From positions 60,846 to 124,845 of the forward strand of contig NZ_JAGBKM010000002.1 in assembly GCF_017498085.1 (NCBI RefSeq): 64,000 nt of DNA. The letters run 5' to 3'. The position numbers were made by a program, and so were the translations under genes. The notes beneath the pieces are model-generated. The model searched no databases, was not told the DNA's origin, and saw nothing but the letters and a program-made list of their open reading frames with translations. Position 1 is the stretch's first letter. Each line of letters begins with the position of its first letter. This stretch comes from Psychrobacter coccoides (GTDB lineage Bacteria > Pseudomonadota > Gammaproteobacteria > Pseudomonadales > Moraxellaceae). Below are positions 1 through 10,384 of the stretch, piece after piece.

Positions 1-1123
1 CGATGCGTGCCCGATGGCTTTTAGGGGCATAAGCTTGCATAGAGGCATATAGGGGCACGATATATAAACCACCACTAAAGCCTAAAAAGAACAAATCTGC
101 AAACACACGCCAGCTACCGGTCACACCAAACAAATCGCTAATACCAAATAAGCGGTCATGACTGATGGTAAGGTTAAGTCCTGACAATGAGAAGTACAGA
201 TCAATAGCAAACAGGCTTAAACCTAAGATACCAAAAGGCAGTAGTCGTAGACTGACTTTGTTTCTAGTCAAGGACTTACACAGTAGTGAGCCGATGGAAA
301 CCCCGACAGAAAATAAAGTCAGTAAAAAAATAACCACAGACTCATCACCATTTAAAATGACCTTGCTAAACTCAGGTGTCTGGGTCAAAAACGTCGCCCC
401 ATAAAACCAAAACCAGCTGTTGCCCAACACCACAAAGAATAAAAACGGCAAGGCGTACAAATAGCGCACCGTGGCCATACTGGTGGTAAAGATATTCCAG
501 TTGACCTTTAGATCAGGCTGCATCGCAGGGGTGATCGGAATGTAGCGAGTGGCGATATAGCCCAGTAGTGCCACGACGATTACAGTTGCGCTAATCCAGT
601 ACAGGGATGCGGGCAGCTGAGTCAATAAGCCTGCGACAATCATACCTATCAAGATCGCAAGAGACGTGCCCATCTGAAACAAACCATTGGCACCGACAAG
701 CTCGTCTTTTTTCATGGCTTGAGGCAGATAGGCGTATTTGATCGGACCAAAAAAGGTCGAGTGAGTACCCATCAAAAACAAGGCCACGAACAATAACGCA
801 TACCACTCAAATACAAAACCCACCGCAGCCACACACATGATCGTCAGTTCGAGTATTTTGGTTAGGCGAGTGAGCTTGGATTTTTCATACTTATCGGCGA
901 TTTGCCCAGCCAGTGCCGAAAATAAAAAGTAAGGCAAGATAAATAACATGGCCGCTAAGTTATTAAGAATACTGACCTCGACCCCGATTTGACTGGCAGC
1001 AGTATAGGTTAAGACTAAAATTAATGCTTGCTTAAAAACATTGTCATTAAAAGCACCCAAAAACTGGGTGAAGAACATAGCGCTAAAGCGGCGACGCTTG
1101 AATAACTGAAACTGATTTGCCAT
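1..1123 (-). CDS. MFS transporter, LplT/Aas-type (3' end outside window)
   Basis: About 374 N-terminal residues are visible, starting MANQFQLFKRRRFSAMFFTQ at an ATG preceded by AGGAG seven bases upstream. The frame stays open to the window edge. Many hydrophobic segments follow, with the early motif FLGAFNDNVFKQ and later LPQAMKKDELVGANGLFQMG and GLYIVPLYASMQ. These are typical of lysophospholipid transporter-like (LplT) MFS domains, which in many gammaproteobacteria are fused to an acyltransferase and an acyl-ACP/CoA ligase (Aas-type) for recycling lysophospholipids in the inner membrane. Whether that fusion exists here cannot be seen, because the rest lies before position 1. The gene is divergent from tamA. 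The family call is good; the substrate is inferred. Confidence 0.75.
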   Translation of the reverse strand, partial: MANQFQLFKRRRFSAMFFTQFLGAFNDNVFKQALILVLTYTAASQIGVEVSILNNLAAMLFILPYFLFSALAGQIADKYEKSKLTRLTKILELTIMCVAAVGFVFEWYALLFVALFLMGTHSTFFGPIKYAYLPQAMKKDELVGANGLFQMGTSLAILIGMIVAGLLTQLPASLYWISATVIVVALLGYIATRYIPITPAMQPDLKVNWNIFTTSMATVRYLYALPFLFFVVLGNSWFWFYGATFLTQTPEFSKVILNGDESVVIFLLTLFSVGVSIGSLLCKSLTRNKVSLRLLPFGILGLSLFAIDLYFSLSGLNLTISHDRLFGISDLFGVTGSWRVFADLFFLGFSGGLYIVPLYASMQAYAPKSHRARI

Positions 1124-1515
1124 GGAAACTCCTACAATGGGCCAGCGTCTAATACAGAGTAGTCATAAGCCTGTACAGGCCTATGTTTAATTTATATTTT
1201 TATATAATAATGAGTGTTTTCAAAAACTTATCGAAATAGAGGATAGGCTTTATACTTTTTAGACCGTATAATAGCAAGGCTATGTCAGAAATACATGCGC
1301 TAGATACTATGATTTGATATTTAACTGCGCTATGATTTAAAGTTTTTACTTGATTGACTCAAAACCAATACCGTCCTAATTGTTCAGGTGATTGGTTAAA
1401 AGATTCAGAGCCAACCCCTGTGGTCAATGGCTAAAAGTAGATTCACCGGTAAGCATAGACGTTATATATCATATCGTCAGTATGAATGTGCCGCGTGAGG
1501 TGATAGGAATTAAGT
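1124..1515. other. Intergenic region between divergent MFS gene and tamA
   Basis: This 392 bp AT-rich region must hold the promoters of both divergent genes. TATAAT-like hexamers are present, for example at 1267-1272 on the plus strand, but none has a convincing -35 partner. Short open frames here have no coding character. The tamA ribosome binding site (AGGA) lies at about 1504-1507. Confidence 0.5.
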
Positions 1516-4500
1516 ATGATAAAACATCAACCTTCAACGCTGCTGCGCTGCTGTTCAAGCTTGCCGAGTACTCGTTTTACCCGCTCAGCCCTTTTTACTG
1601 CTCTTGCCACGACCTTGGTTGGTTTTGGCGCTACGCTTCCTGCTATAGCAGATGATGCTCGTCCAGATGCTGATGGTCCTGCCAAGCTTTCTAGCTTATC
1701 CAAATACAATGCGTTAATGAAAACCGAAGATACGCAGCTTGATGCCGCCTTGGATGCATTGCGTTTAAAACAAGCAGTAGAGCAAGGTATTGTCGATCAG
1801 TCAGTACTAGACGACTATAGCAAACAAAGTCTGGGCAATCTCATCAAGCCTTCTAAACCCTCTAGCCCCGCCATTGTTACAGCAGAGCCCAATGCTGACT
1901 TGATTGAGGCAGAGGCCAGTGAAGTACCGCCGCCTAACGCTGATGACGCTATACTCGAACAAGCCCAGCGCATACAGCAGCAAGGTCATCAGATGATGAC
2001 GCCTGAGCAGATTGATCGTGAGCTCGCTGAAGTGACTGCTCAAAGCAATAATCAAGCTGACGAGCAGAGCAGCACTACTCAAAGTGCCACTCAAAGCAAT
2101 GACACTCAAAGCAGGGATAGTCAGGCTGTTTTGGATAAGGATTTTGATCAGCCTATAGCAACCTTAGAGAATCATCAGCTGCCCATTGGCTTGGATCCAG
2201 TATTAGATGCTGCCAGTCTACCAGCGCCCACCAACCTCGATACTCTCGGGCGTGACCAAGATGCTGCGGACCGTGCCAAAGCGGCTGAAATCATGTCTCG
2301 TCCTATTGATGTCAGCCGTGCCGCCAGTAGTGGTGATGCAGACCAAGATCCTGTGGAGGTGTTGGCGCAACAGGAGGCTGATGCAGTAACGGGTGCTGAG
2401 AATAAGACCACTGATGTCAAGGCTCAAGCAAGTGCAGGTAAGCTGCCTATCGAAAACGAAGCATCGATTGAGCAAGAACTGAATGGTGTCGATCCATTAA
2501 ACCCCGAAGACTATCTACCAGAGTATCAAGCTTCTACAGAAGACCAGGCTGTCGCTGAGAGTATAGAGCAAACCTCTAAACCTAAAACCTCGGCACGTAA
2601 TAGCGGCGGGTTAGTCAAAGGGGTGTATAACCGCCTATTCAATGGCGGTGTTGCAGCGATACCAAATGTAGAAACGACGGTTTATCTGCAGCAAGAGGCG
2701 GACAGTGATGATATCGATGCCCAACCAAAGCTGATCAAAGCGGACAAAGACAGTCAGCCGATCAATAATATCAAAGCTGCTCTTGACGATACGAGCGTAC
2801 AAGCAGTAGTGGACTTTAATGCCGCTTTACCCCGCCTGCGTCAGACAGCATTAGATGCGGCCCGTGCTGTCGGCTATTATGACGTCACATTGCGCCTGCG
2901 TCAGCCAACTGCTGATACCATTGAAGTGGTTATTGAAAAACTCGGTGAGCCTGTACGGGTCGATAATCGTATTTTGGAGATTCGTGGGGAGGGCGGTGAG
3001 CAACCAGAGTTTCAAGCCCTTGAAGAAGATTTGCCGCCACAAGAAGGCGATGTGTTCAATCATCGTGTCTACAAAAACAGTAAAGCGGCGATCGAATCTC
3101 TTAGCAACACCTATGGTTATTTTGATCAATACTGGTTAAACAAATCCGTTGATATTATTTTGCCTGACAATACCGCTGATGTGTCGCTGGTTTATAATAC
3201 AGGTGATCGTTACGAGTTTGACGAGGTGGTGTTTTTTACTTTTGATAAAGAGTCGGGCACACTGACACGAGACCCTGCAAAGCTGCCTGTGGAGACATCA
3301 GTATTAAAGCAGCTGGTAGGTTTTGACGCAGGAGATGCATTTTATCGCCCAGCAGTAACCAAGTTCAGCAACGACTTATCAGCGACCCGTTACTTTAACA
3401 CGGTCAACGTTGAGTCTATCTTACCGCCAGATGAGAGCAGTGAGAGTAGCACCTTAGCCTTCGATAATACTGCTACAGATACTGACAGTAGTGAATCAGC
3501 CAATATTGATGCGGATATTGACACCGATGTGGGTAATGACACTGCTGTCGATGAGCCAACGGCTGATGACAGTGTTGTTGCCAATAGCGGGGCGACTGTA
3601 GACGCAGAGGATGTGGCGCCTATTGAGTTTGAAGTCGATCAAGAAACAGAAGATAAGCTGCTGGCCGTCAAAGCAAAGGCAGACCGCTTAATTAGCTTAC
3701 CAACCGATCGAGTACTCGATGAAAAACCCCCAGAAGCCGTAGACAGTATCTTAGGTAAAATCAGTAACTCCATCAGTAATCTGGCGCAAAAGATTTTCCC
3801 AGAAGAAGAAAGCCTTATTAATGATGAAAACTTTGTTGCCCCAACGCTGGAAGGGCGTAAAACACCGCAGCAAGTGCTAGATGATAAAAAAGTGCCTTTA
3901 TATGTGTATGTCTCGGCGGAAAAGCCACGTGATGCCCAAGTCGGTATTGGTTATGGGACGGATACAGGCACTCGAGCAACTGCCAAAATAGACTATAACC
4001 TTATCAACCGTAAAGGCTATCAAGCTGGGGCGGAGACCGCCATATCACGAATTAATAAAAACGTGACCGTCTATGGTAGTCGTCCATGGAAGCACCCGCT
4101 TGATGATAAATTGGACGCAAGTTTGGCTTATGAAGAGGAAGTGATTGATCAAGGAGAAGGAAACTTCGATCTGTCCACTAAGACGCTAAAAGCTGCTTTA
4201 GCACGTAATATTCGCCGCGAAAGCGGTTGGAATCGCAGCTACTCTGTGCGTTATCGTCTAGATGAGCTTGAGACAGGAGTGGACGACACAGAGATAGATG
4301 ATCTGCCGGTACGTTTCACCTCGTCTAGACCCAAGCAAAAAGCCTTGTTGTTTGGTTACGGTGTCAGTAAAACAGACGTAGACAATGCGACCAATCCTAC
4401 TCGAGGTTTGCGCCAGTATTATGGTGTTGAGGCAGGTACGGACAGCTTAATGACGGATACTGATATGGCAATCGCTCGAGCTGGTGTGAGTGGTATCTAT

Positions 4501-4923
4501 AGCTTTGGAGAGTCAGACAAGCATCAGGTGCTTGGCAGTATAGATACAGGCTATCTGTGGGCAGATGATTTTTACGAAGTGCCTTATAAGTTGCGTTTTT
4601 TTGCGGGTGGAGATCAAAGTATTCGTGGTTATGACTATGAAAGTTTATCCCCATTGGACAAAGGCTATCTGACGGGTGGACAGATCTTGGCGGTTGGTAG
4701 CGCCGAATATAACTATGAGTTTATACCTGGGTTCCGCGGGGCGGTGTTTACGGATGTAGGTAATGCCTATGACAAAGACTTTAAGGCTGACACCAAAGTG
4801 GGTGTTGGTGTCGGTATTCGCTGGGCTTCACCCGTGGGTGTGGTGCGTGTTGATGTCGCTGCTGGCGTGACAGAAGACAGTATTCCAGTTAGACTGCACT
4901 TCTTTATTGGTTCGCCGTTATAG
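1516..4923 (+). CDS. tamA: TamA-like BamA/Omp85-family outer membrane protein, enlarged
   Basis: The protein has 1135 residues; TamA in E. coli has about 577. It is the outer-membrane half of the translocation and assembly module, which works with TamB in envelope assembly and lipid transport. A signal peptide ends at LPAIA (residues 41-45). Residues ~46-385 are low-complexity, acidic and Gln/Ser-rich. POTRA-like sequence follows at ~386-632. A strongly acidic Asp/Ser/Thr-rich stretch (~635-790) then interrupts the last POTRA between RYFNTVNV and KVPLYVYVSAEK. The C-terminal beta-barrel runs from ~800 and carries the Omp85 motif FFAGGDQSIRGY (~1029-1039). The start ATG has AGGA eight bases upstream. 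tamB follows 148 bp downstream. The family call is firm and the TamA assignment rests on the neighbour. Confidence 0.9.
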   Translation: MIKHQPSTLLRCCSSLPSTRFTRSALFTALATTLVGFGATLPAIADDARPDADGPAKLSSLSKYNALMKTEDTQLDAALDALRLKQAVEQGIVDQSVLDDYSKQSLGNLIKPSKPSSPAIVTAEPNADLIEAEASEVPPPNADDAILEQAQRIQQQGHQMMTPEQIDRELAEVTAQSNNQADEQSSTTQSATQSNDTQSRDSQAVLDKDFDQPIATLENHQLPIGLDPVLDAASLPAPTNLDTLGRDQDAADRAKAAEIMSRPIDVSRAASSGDADQDPVEVLAQQEADAVTGAENKTTDVKAQASAGKLPIENEASIEQELNGVDPLNPEDYLPEYQASTEDQAVAESIEQTSKPKTSARNSGGLVKGVYNRLFNGGVAAIPNVETTVYLQQEADSDDIDAQPKLIKADKDSQPINNIKAALDDTSVQAVVDFNAALPRLRQTALDAARAVGYYDVTLRLRQPTADTIEVVIEKLGEPVRVDNRILEIRGEGGEQPEFQALEEDLPPQEGDVFNHRVYKNSKAAIESLSNTYGYFDQYWLNKSVDIILPDNTADVSLVYNTGDRYEFDEVVFFTFDKESGTLTRDPAKLPVETSVLKQLVGFDAGDAFYRPAVTKFSNDLSATRYFNTVNVESILPPDESSESSTLAFDNTATDTDSSESANIDADIDTDVGNDTAVDEPTADDSVVANSGATVDAEDVAPIEFEVDQETEDKLLAVKAKADRLISLPTDRVLDEKPPEAVDSILGKISNSISNLAQKIFPEEESLINDENFVAPTLEGRKTPQQVLDDKKVPLYVYVSAEKPRDAQVGIGYGTDTGTRATAKIDYNLINRKGYQAGAETAISRINKNVTVYGSRPWKHPLDDKLDASLAYEEEVIDQGEGNFDLSTKTLKAALARNIRRESGWNRSYSVRYRLDELETGVDDTEIDDLPVRFTSSRPKQKALLFGYGVSKTDVDNATNPTRGLRQYYGVEAGTDSLMTDTDMAIARAGVSGIYSFGESDKHQVLGSIDTGYLWADDFYEVPYKLRFFAGGDQSIRGYDYESLSPLDKGYLTGGQILAVGSAEYNYEFIPGFRGAVFTDVGNAYDKDFKADTKVGVGVGIRWASPVGVVRVDVAAGVTEDSIPVRLHFFIGSPL

Positions 4924-5071
4924 TGTCCGCCGATACGGAACTTATATTTATCATACTCTTGTTTGTAATAAATAAAGCCTTTGCCAAGCGTACTATGGTA
5001 TAAACTTTAGTCAGCTGTCACCACAGAATATGGCGATTGTTGGTAATAATCTTTTAACGTAGTTGAGTGTC

Positions 5072-8000
5072 ATGTTTACCAAAAAGACCCCGCCTGATCA
5101 TCCATCGGATGAAGATCCTGCCCAAAGAGATGCCCGTGCGGTGCGTCGCTGGTATCCACTGCCTTTTTTGCTGAAATTATTGATCATCATAATCATGGTG
5201 CTAGTGATTATGTTTCTGATATTTTTTTATATAGCAGGGACACAGTCAGGCACTAAGTTTCTTTTAGAGAAAGTTGGCGCTGAAACAGGCGTTGCGCTCA
5301 AATATGGCGACGGTAATCTGCGAGATGGTATTTGGGTCACTGATATCGACATGCAGGCAACCGAAGACCTGCAAATCTTGGTGGACAAGGCCTATGTCAA
5401 AGTAGGCTGGCGAGCAGTATTTGCCAAAGAAGTGCACCTACGTGACGCTGATATTCAGCGAATAGAGATTATCAATAATGCACCGCCAACAGATGAGCCT
5501 TTTGATTATAAAACCTTGCAGTTGCCTGTTAACCTGCGTTTTGATCAGGCCAAAATTAAACGTATCGTTTATAAGCAAGTGACTAAGAAGCCTGTCGTTG
5601 TCCATGATATTGCTGCTCGAGATCTTACTTGGGTAGGAAGTCAGGTGAGTGTTGGACGTGGTGACTTGCGTTATGCTGATATTGTCAAAGTAGGCGCTCT
5701 GACAGGAGATATAGATCTGCAAGGAGACTATCCGCTCGACATGTCTGCTATTGTGGAAGTCAGCGCTCTAGAAAAAGCATATGTCGATCCACTTAACATT
5801 ACCGCTACTGGCAGTGTAAAACGGACAGTTGGTAAGGTTCGTAGCCGTTATAACGAAGATGATGTGCGTGGAGAGTTTGTCGTGCAGGGGTTGGATGAAA
5901 ACGCACCCTTCCAAGCCAAACTGCAGTGGGATGATGTCCTGATTCCTTATGCCGAAGATCAAAATATTCACCTAAAACAAGGTATGGCGACCGCAACAGG
6001 CGTTATCTCTGAGATACGTTTGCGTATCAATACTGAACTGACCGCCAAAGACATTCCATCTGGACACTATCAAGGCCGGGGCATCATCGCCGACAGTCAG
6101 CTGCGCATTGATCGTTTGGATGCTGATGTCCCTGCTGGCCGATTATTGCTACAAGGCATATTAGACTGGCAAGATAGCTTTGATGCCAAGGTACGAGCGT
6201 TGGGCAGTAATTTTGATGTGCGTCAGGCCATACCTAATGACTATGCTGATTTCAAAGCCTATGCCCCACAAAAGCTCGACGGAAGGCTGTCGCTGCATTA
6301 CCAACACCAAAACCTGGCCGGCAATCTACAAATCGATGCTGATCTGCGTCAGCGTGATGGTGAGCATGTCAATGCAAATATCGTGCGTGGTAAGGTATCT
6401 CCCAAGTCCGCACAAACCGCCCCTTGGTATGTAGACGCTAGATGGCAAAACCTCATTCGCCGCAATGTGCCTGATATTGGTGATATAGACAGTCCGCGTG
6501 GACAGGCTGATGTCATCGTGCGTGGCTCGCGTCTGTCTGTCGATGCCAATGCACTTATCAACGAGTTAAATGCAGCCCCTAAAGGCAATTATAATCTAGG
6601 TGTGCGCAAAGTAGATGATGTCATCAATATCAATCACCTTAATTATAAAGGCATCGTCGGTGATTTGACCGGTACAGGTCAAATACAGCTGGCTACTCAG
6701 AGACGGCCACTCACATGGCAGATTGAAGCTCGTACCAATGGCCTATTGCCCAAGCAGTATCGTAGCGACCTACCATTAGAGCGGCTAACAGGTACGCTCA
6801 GTGCCAATGGTCGTCTACTTAATATCACCAAAAACGGTGTCAAAGGTCAACGTCATATTGTTAATCTAAAAAGCACCGACTTACAAGCCCAGCTGGATGC
6901 GACGCAAGACAGCCGTGATATTGGTATCGTCGGTGGTGGTGATGCGAGTATTGATCTGGTGGGTGGCGAGCTGTCAGTGTTTGACGCTCGTTTCGATGGT
7001 CAGCTAGAGACCTTGGATGTCCCTGATGGTAGATTATCAATCAATGCTGCTGGTACGCCCAAGCTTATTAATGTTCGCCAGTTAGATTATGCGGGTGAGG
7101 CAGGCGCAGCGAAGGTGAAAGGGGTGATAGACTTACGTCAAGACATCGGCTGGATGGTTACAGGACGCTTTGATGATTTTGATTTGGGTTATTTTTTACC
7201 AGACAACCCAGCTATTCTTAGCGGTGATTTGAACACCAGTGGTCAATGGCAACCTGCACCCAAAAACCGTCCTGATGCAGGCGGTGTGTTGCAGCGTTTT
7301 GCAGTAGACTTTGATGGTGTTCTGGACTCCAAGCAGCTACCTGCGGGCAAGCTGACCATAGATGCCAGTGGTGATTCACAACTGATTCAGATCAAGCGCT
7401 TCCGTCATGCGGGTGCAGCAGGCAGCATCGATGCCAAAGGTACGGTTGATGTGCGCCAAGGTATCGCTTGGGATATCAATGCTGTCATGGATCGCTTTAA
7501 TCTAGGCTATTTCTCTAAAGAGATGCCAAGCGCCATTACGGGCACTGTGAATACCGATGGGCGTTGGGGCAAAGCGCAGCAAGTGATCAATCTACAACAA
7601 ATCAATCTGAGAGGGACATTAAAAGACCAACCTTTAAATGCTCAAGGTCGCTTGACTGCTCAGTTGCAGCTGCCTGAAGATTTAACCAGTTATTTTGAAC
7701 GTCTAAAAGCCCAAGATGCTGAAGCTCAGTACCAGCAGGTAAATGCACTTATTGATAGTCTAGATGCTGACAACCTGATATTACGTTTGGGTGATAACTA
7801 TCTAACAGCTGATGGTGATGCCAAGCAGTTACAAGCCAAGATAAATATTACTAGTCTTGATCAGCTCTCAGACAAGCTTGCAGGGCAGGTGACCGGCGGT
7901 GCGACATTATCACAACCTGTAGGGCAGGCGTTGCCGACGATTTATGTTGATCTACTCGGTGAGCGAATAGCCTTGCCTGGATTTATTTTGCGTCAAGGTC

Positions 8001-10066
8001 GAATACGTGGAAAATTAGTCAACTTGGCCAATAGTCCAAGCCAATTTGTGATCGATGCAGAGGGTCTAGAGGTTGCAGAGCAAAGCTTTGAAGATGTAAA
8101 TGCATCTTTTAGCGGCACTGAGCAGGCACATGTGCTAGATATTGAGGTGGCCAATGACAAGCTTGATGTGTCAGGCCGCCTTAAAGGTGGCTTCAATCGT
8201 GATCAGCTTAGTTGGTCAGGCGTCATCGGTAAAGGCCGTTTACAGTCAACTTATGCCACCTTAAACCAGCGACAACCGGCACAGCTGATCGTTCATTTGC
8301 CTAAGCCGCAAAACAGCGGTAGCAGTGACCTAAAAGTACAGCTGGCAGCGCATTGTTGGCAAGCGGCAGATCAAACGGGTAAGCTGTGTCTTCGTGAAAA
8401 TCTGCTAGCATCCAAAGCCAGTGGTCAAGTTGATCTTGTTTTACAAAAGTTTGATACCTCCTTGTTTTCGGTGTTTTTACCAAAAGACATCGACTGGCAT
8501 GGCACTATTAATGGTAAAGCTGTGGTGGGCTGGCAGCAAGGTCGTCCGCCTACTATCAATACAACCTTATATTCAGATAACGGTAAAATTGGTCTGATTC
8601 AAGAGGATGATATTGCGCCTGTTACCTTCCCATATGAGCGGGTGTCACTGATTGCTATGTCAGTACCTGAAGGTCTAAAGCTACGGACAGATATTAATAC
8701 AGGACATGGTGCCCGTGGTTATGCAGAAGTCGTCGTAGATCCGTACAAAACGCCTAAGCCCATATCAGGAGCCTTGGTACTAAACGAGCTCAATCTGGCT
8801 ATTTTCAAGCCTTTCTTCCCAGGTATGCGTGCTCTAGAGGGCAATATCACCATGGCAGGAGGTTTAGGTGGTACGCTTAGCAAGCCACAGCTTTATGGAG
8901 ATATCAAGCTCGCTAATGGACGCGTCGCCATGCTCGATTTGCCTGTCAATCTAACCAATATCGATGCTGTTGCTAAAGTTCGTGGTATGCAAGCGACAAT
9001 TGACGGACAGTTTAACAGCGGCTCGGGGGCTGGTGAGTTGACAGGAACCATTGATTGGAAACAAAAGCTACAAGCCAAACTTAGTGTTATTGGAGAAAGA
9101 CTGGTCTTGACACAGCCGCCTTTATTGTTGGCAGAAGTCAATCCTGATATTGATATCATCGTGCGTCCAGAAGAACGTTATGTCAATATTGAAGGGGCGG
9201 TTAGTGTGCCATCAGCGACCATTCGCCCTCCCGAAGCTAGTGAAGATATTATCACGCAGACCGAAGATGCTGTGGTCCTTGATCGGCGCCTCATTGGTAA
9301 TATTGATGAGGTTTTGGCTGTCTCAAAACCATGGTCAATCAACGCTGATATCGGTATTGATTTGGGTGATGATGTGAATTTCCGTGGCTTTGGCGCGGTA
9401 TTGCCGCTGGCAGGTGCTTTGAATATTACCCAAAATGGCATGGGTGTGATGCGTGCAAAAGGTGTGGTTCAAGTCTCTCGCCGTACCAACATCGATGCTT
9501 TTGGCCAGAACTTAGAGCTCAACTATGGACAAATACGCTTTAATGGTGATGTTATGAAGCCCAATTTGAGCATCGAAGCGGTAAAAACAATCGAAGGTAA
9601 AACGGTAGGTCTGCGAGTCAAAGGCGATACGGAAAACCCAAATATTGTTGTCTTTAACAATGCAGGGCTCACGCAGCAGCAGGCCATGAATGCGCTTGTG
9701 ACAGGTCGTCTCAGTAATACAGGTGCCACCCAGATTAGTGAACAGGGCTTTAAATCTCGAGTAACCAACAACTTAGCCGCTGCTGGCCTGAGCTTCGGGC
9801 TAAGCGGTACACGCAGCTTAACCAATCAAATCGGACAGGCTTTTGGCTTACAGAGTCTGACCGTAGATGCGTCAGGCAATAGCGAAGACACAAATGTCAA
9901 TGTAACCGGTTACGTCACGCCTGATTTGTATATACGCTATGGTGTTGGTGTGTTCAATGCTCAAAACAGCTTATCGATCCGTTATCAGCTCACACGCCGT
10001 ATCTATGTAGAGGCGACATCTGCGGCAGAAAATGCAGTCGACGTGGTTTATAGTTGGCAGTTTTAA
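5072..10066 (+). CDS. tamB: TamB, translocation/assembly module inner-membrane protein
   Basis: The protein has about 1664 residues and a single N-terminal membrane anchor (LLKLLIIIIMVLVIMFLIFF). It continues as a very long periplasmic repeat-rich beta structure of the AsmA/TamB (bridge-like lipid transfer) type and ends in a DUF490 region with a C-terminal aromatic residue (VVYSWQF). It spans the periplasm and partners TamA in the outer membrane. E. coli TamB has ~1259 residues, so this one is long. Repeated motifs such as LPAGKLTIDASG / VPDGRLSINAAG with DVRQGIAWDINA-like units show internal duplication around residues 640-820. The start is taken at ATG 5072; an in-frame TTG at 5063 adds three residues and neither has a strong Shine-Dalgarno. 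The gene ends just before a strong terminator. Confidence 0.92.
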   Translation: MFTKKTPPDHPSDEDPAQRDARAVRRWYPLPFLLKLLIIIIMVLVIMFLIFFYIAGTQSGTKFLLEKVGAETGVALKYGDGNLRDGIWVTDIDMQATEDLQILVDKAYVKVGWRAVFAKEVHLRDADIQRIEIINNAPPTDEPFDYKTLQLPVNLRFDQAKIKRIVYKQVTKKPVVVHDIAARDLTWVGSQVSVGRGDLRYADIVKVGALTGDIDLQGDYPLDMSAIVEVSALEKAYVDPLNITATGSVKRTVGKVRSRYNEDDVRGEFVVQGLDENAPFQAKLQWDDVLIPYAEDQNIHLKQGMATATGVISEIRLRINTELTAKDIPSGHYQGRGIIADSQLRIDRLDADVPAGRLLLQGILDWQDSFDAKVRALGSNFDVRQAIPNDYADFKAYAPQKLDGRLSLHYQHQNLAGNLQIDADLRQRDGEHVNANIVRGKVSPKSAQTAPWYVDARWQNLIRRNVPDIGDIDSPRGQADVIVRGSRLSVDANALINELNAAPKGNYNLGVRKVDDVININHLNYKGIVGDLTGTGQIQLATQRRPLTWQIEARTNGLLPKQYRSDLPLERLTGTLSANGRLLNITKNGVKGQRHIVNLKSTDLQAQLDATQDSRDIGIVGGGDASIDLVGGELSVFDARFDGQLETLDVPDGRLSINAAGTPKLINVRQLDYAGEAGAAKVKGVIDLRQDIGWMVTGRFDDFDLGYFLPDNPAILSGDLNTSGQWQPAPKNRPDAGGVLQRFAVDFDGVLDSKQLPAGKLTIDASGDSQLIQIKRFRHAGAAGSIDAKGTVDVRQGIAWDINAVMDRFNLGYFSKEMPSAITGTVNTDGRWGKAQQVINLQQINLRGTLKDQPLNAQGRLTAQLQLPEDLTSYFERLKAQDAEAQYQQVNALIDSLDADNLILRLGDNYLTADGDAKQLQAKINITSLDQLSDKLAGQVTGGATLSQPVGQALPTIYVDLLGERIALPGFILRQGRIRGKLVNLANSPSQFVIDAEGLEVAEQSFEDVNASFSGTEQAHVLDIEVANDKLDVSGRLKGGFNRDQLSWSGVIGKGRLQSTYATLNQRQPAQLIVHLPKPQNSGSSDLKVQLAAHCWQAADQTGKLCLRENLLASKASGQVDLVLQKFDTSLFSVFLPKDIDWHGTINGKAVVGWQQGRPPTINTTLYSDNGKIGLIQEDDIAPVTFPYERVSLIAMSVPEGLKLRTDINTGHGARGYAEVVVDPYKTPKPISGALVLNELNLAIFKPFFPGMRALEGNITMAGGLGGTLSKPQLYGDIKLANGRVAMLDLPVNLTNIDAVAKVRGMQATIDGQFNSGSGAGELTGTIDWKQKLQAKLSVIGERLVLTQPPLLLAEVNPDIDIIVRPEERYVNIEGAVSVPSATIRPPEASEDIITQTEDAVVLDRRLIGNIDEVLAVSKPWSINADIGIDLGDDVNFRGFGAVLPLAGALNITQNGMGVMRAKGVVQVSRRTNIDAFGQNLELNYGQIRFNGDVMKPNLSIEAVKTIEGKTVGLRVKGDTENPNIVVFNNAGLTQQQAMNALVTGRLSNTGATQISEQGFKSRVTNNLAAAGLSFGLSGTRSLTNQIGQAFGLQSLTVDASGNSEDTNVNVTGYVTPDLYIRYGVGVFNAQNSLSIRYQLTRRIYVEATSAAENAVDVVYSWQF

Positions 10067-10080
10067 CAGACGCTATAAAC

Positions 10081-10117
10081 ACAATAAAAAACGCCTTTTA
10101 AAGGCGTTTTTTATTGT
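10081..10117. terminator. Bidirectional intrinsic terminator between tamB and hemP
   Basis: This is a near-perfect 37 bp palindrome: an 18 bp stem with a single central base, an AAAAAACGCC arm and a GGCGTTTTTT arm. It gives a T-run on either strand. It lies between the convergent ends of tamB (10066) and hemP (10163) and can end both transcripts. Confidence 0.9.
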
Positions 10118-10162
10118 GTTAAATAATTGAGTTTTTACTGTCGCTGCGTCAACTCTAACCGG

Positions 10163-10327
10163 TTATTTCGTTAAAATGAGGCGGTTGTTACGAGTAAGTC
10201 GTAAGCGGTATTCTTCACCTTCGTGCTCGATACGCACTTCTTTGGTAAGCGCAAACAGGTGCTGTGATTGCAAAGTGGGCAAACGGTTTTCGCGTTGGTT
10301 AAGAAAACGTGAAATAACTAAGCTCAT
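10163..10327 (-). CDS. hemP: Hemin uptake protein HemP/HmuP family
   Basis: A 54-residue protein, MSLVISRFLNQRENRL... ending VRIEHEGEEYRLRLTRNNRLILTK. The C-terminal pattern (hydrophobic-E-H-x-G-x-x-Y-x-L-R-x-T-R-x-x-K/R-L-I-L-T-K) is the hallmark of the HemP/HmuP family, small proteins needed for haem uptake that act as regulators of haem receptor genes in some species. The ATG has AAGGA about nine bases upstream. A 17/19 match to the Fur box lies 58 bp upstream, so iron repression is likely. It is short enough to be missed by automatic calling. It stands alone, with no haem receptor beside it in this window. Confidence 0.88.
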   Translation of the reverse strand: MSLVISRFLNQRENRLPTLQSQHLFALTKEVRIEHEGEEYRLRLTRNNRLILTK

Positions 10328-10384
10328 AATAAAATCCTTTTGATCAGGTCAAGTAAACGACAAACAAGCTATAGCAAATAAGCT

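Noticed and set aside
1392..1655. Frame overlapping the 5' end of tamA
   Set aside because: It overlaps the well-supported tamA signal-peptide region in another frame and has no ribosome site.
3400..3900. Possible frameshift or assembly error in tamA
   Set aside because: The long acidic insertion stays in frame with normal codon use and the barrel continues intact after it.
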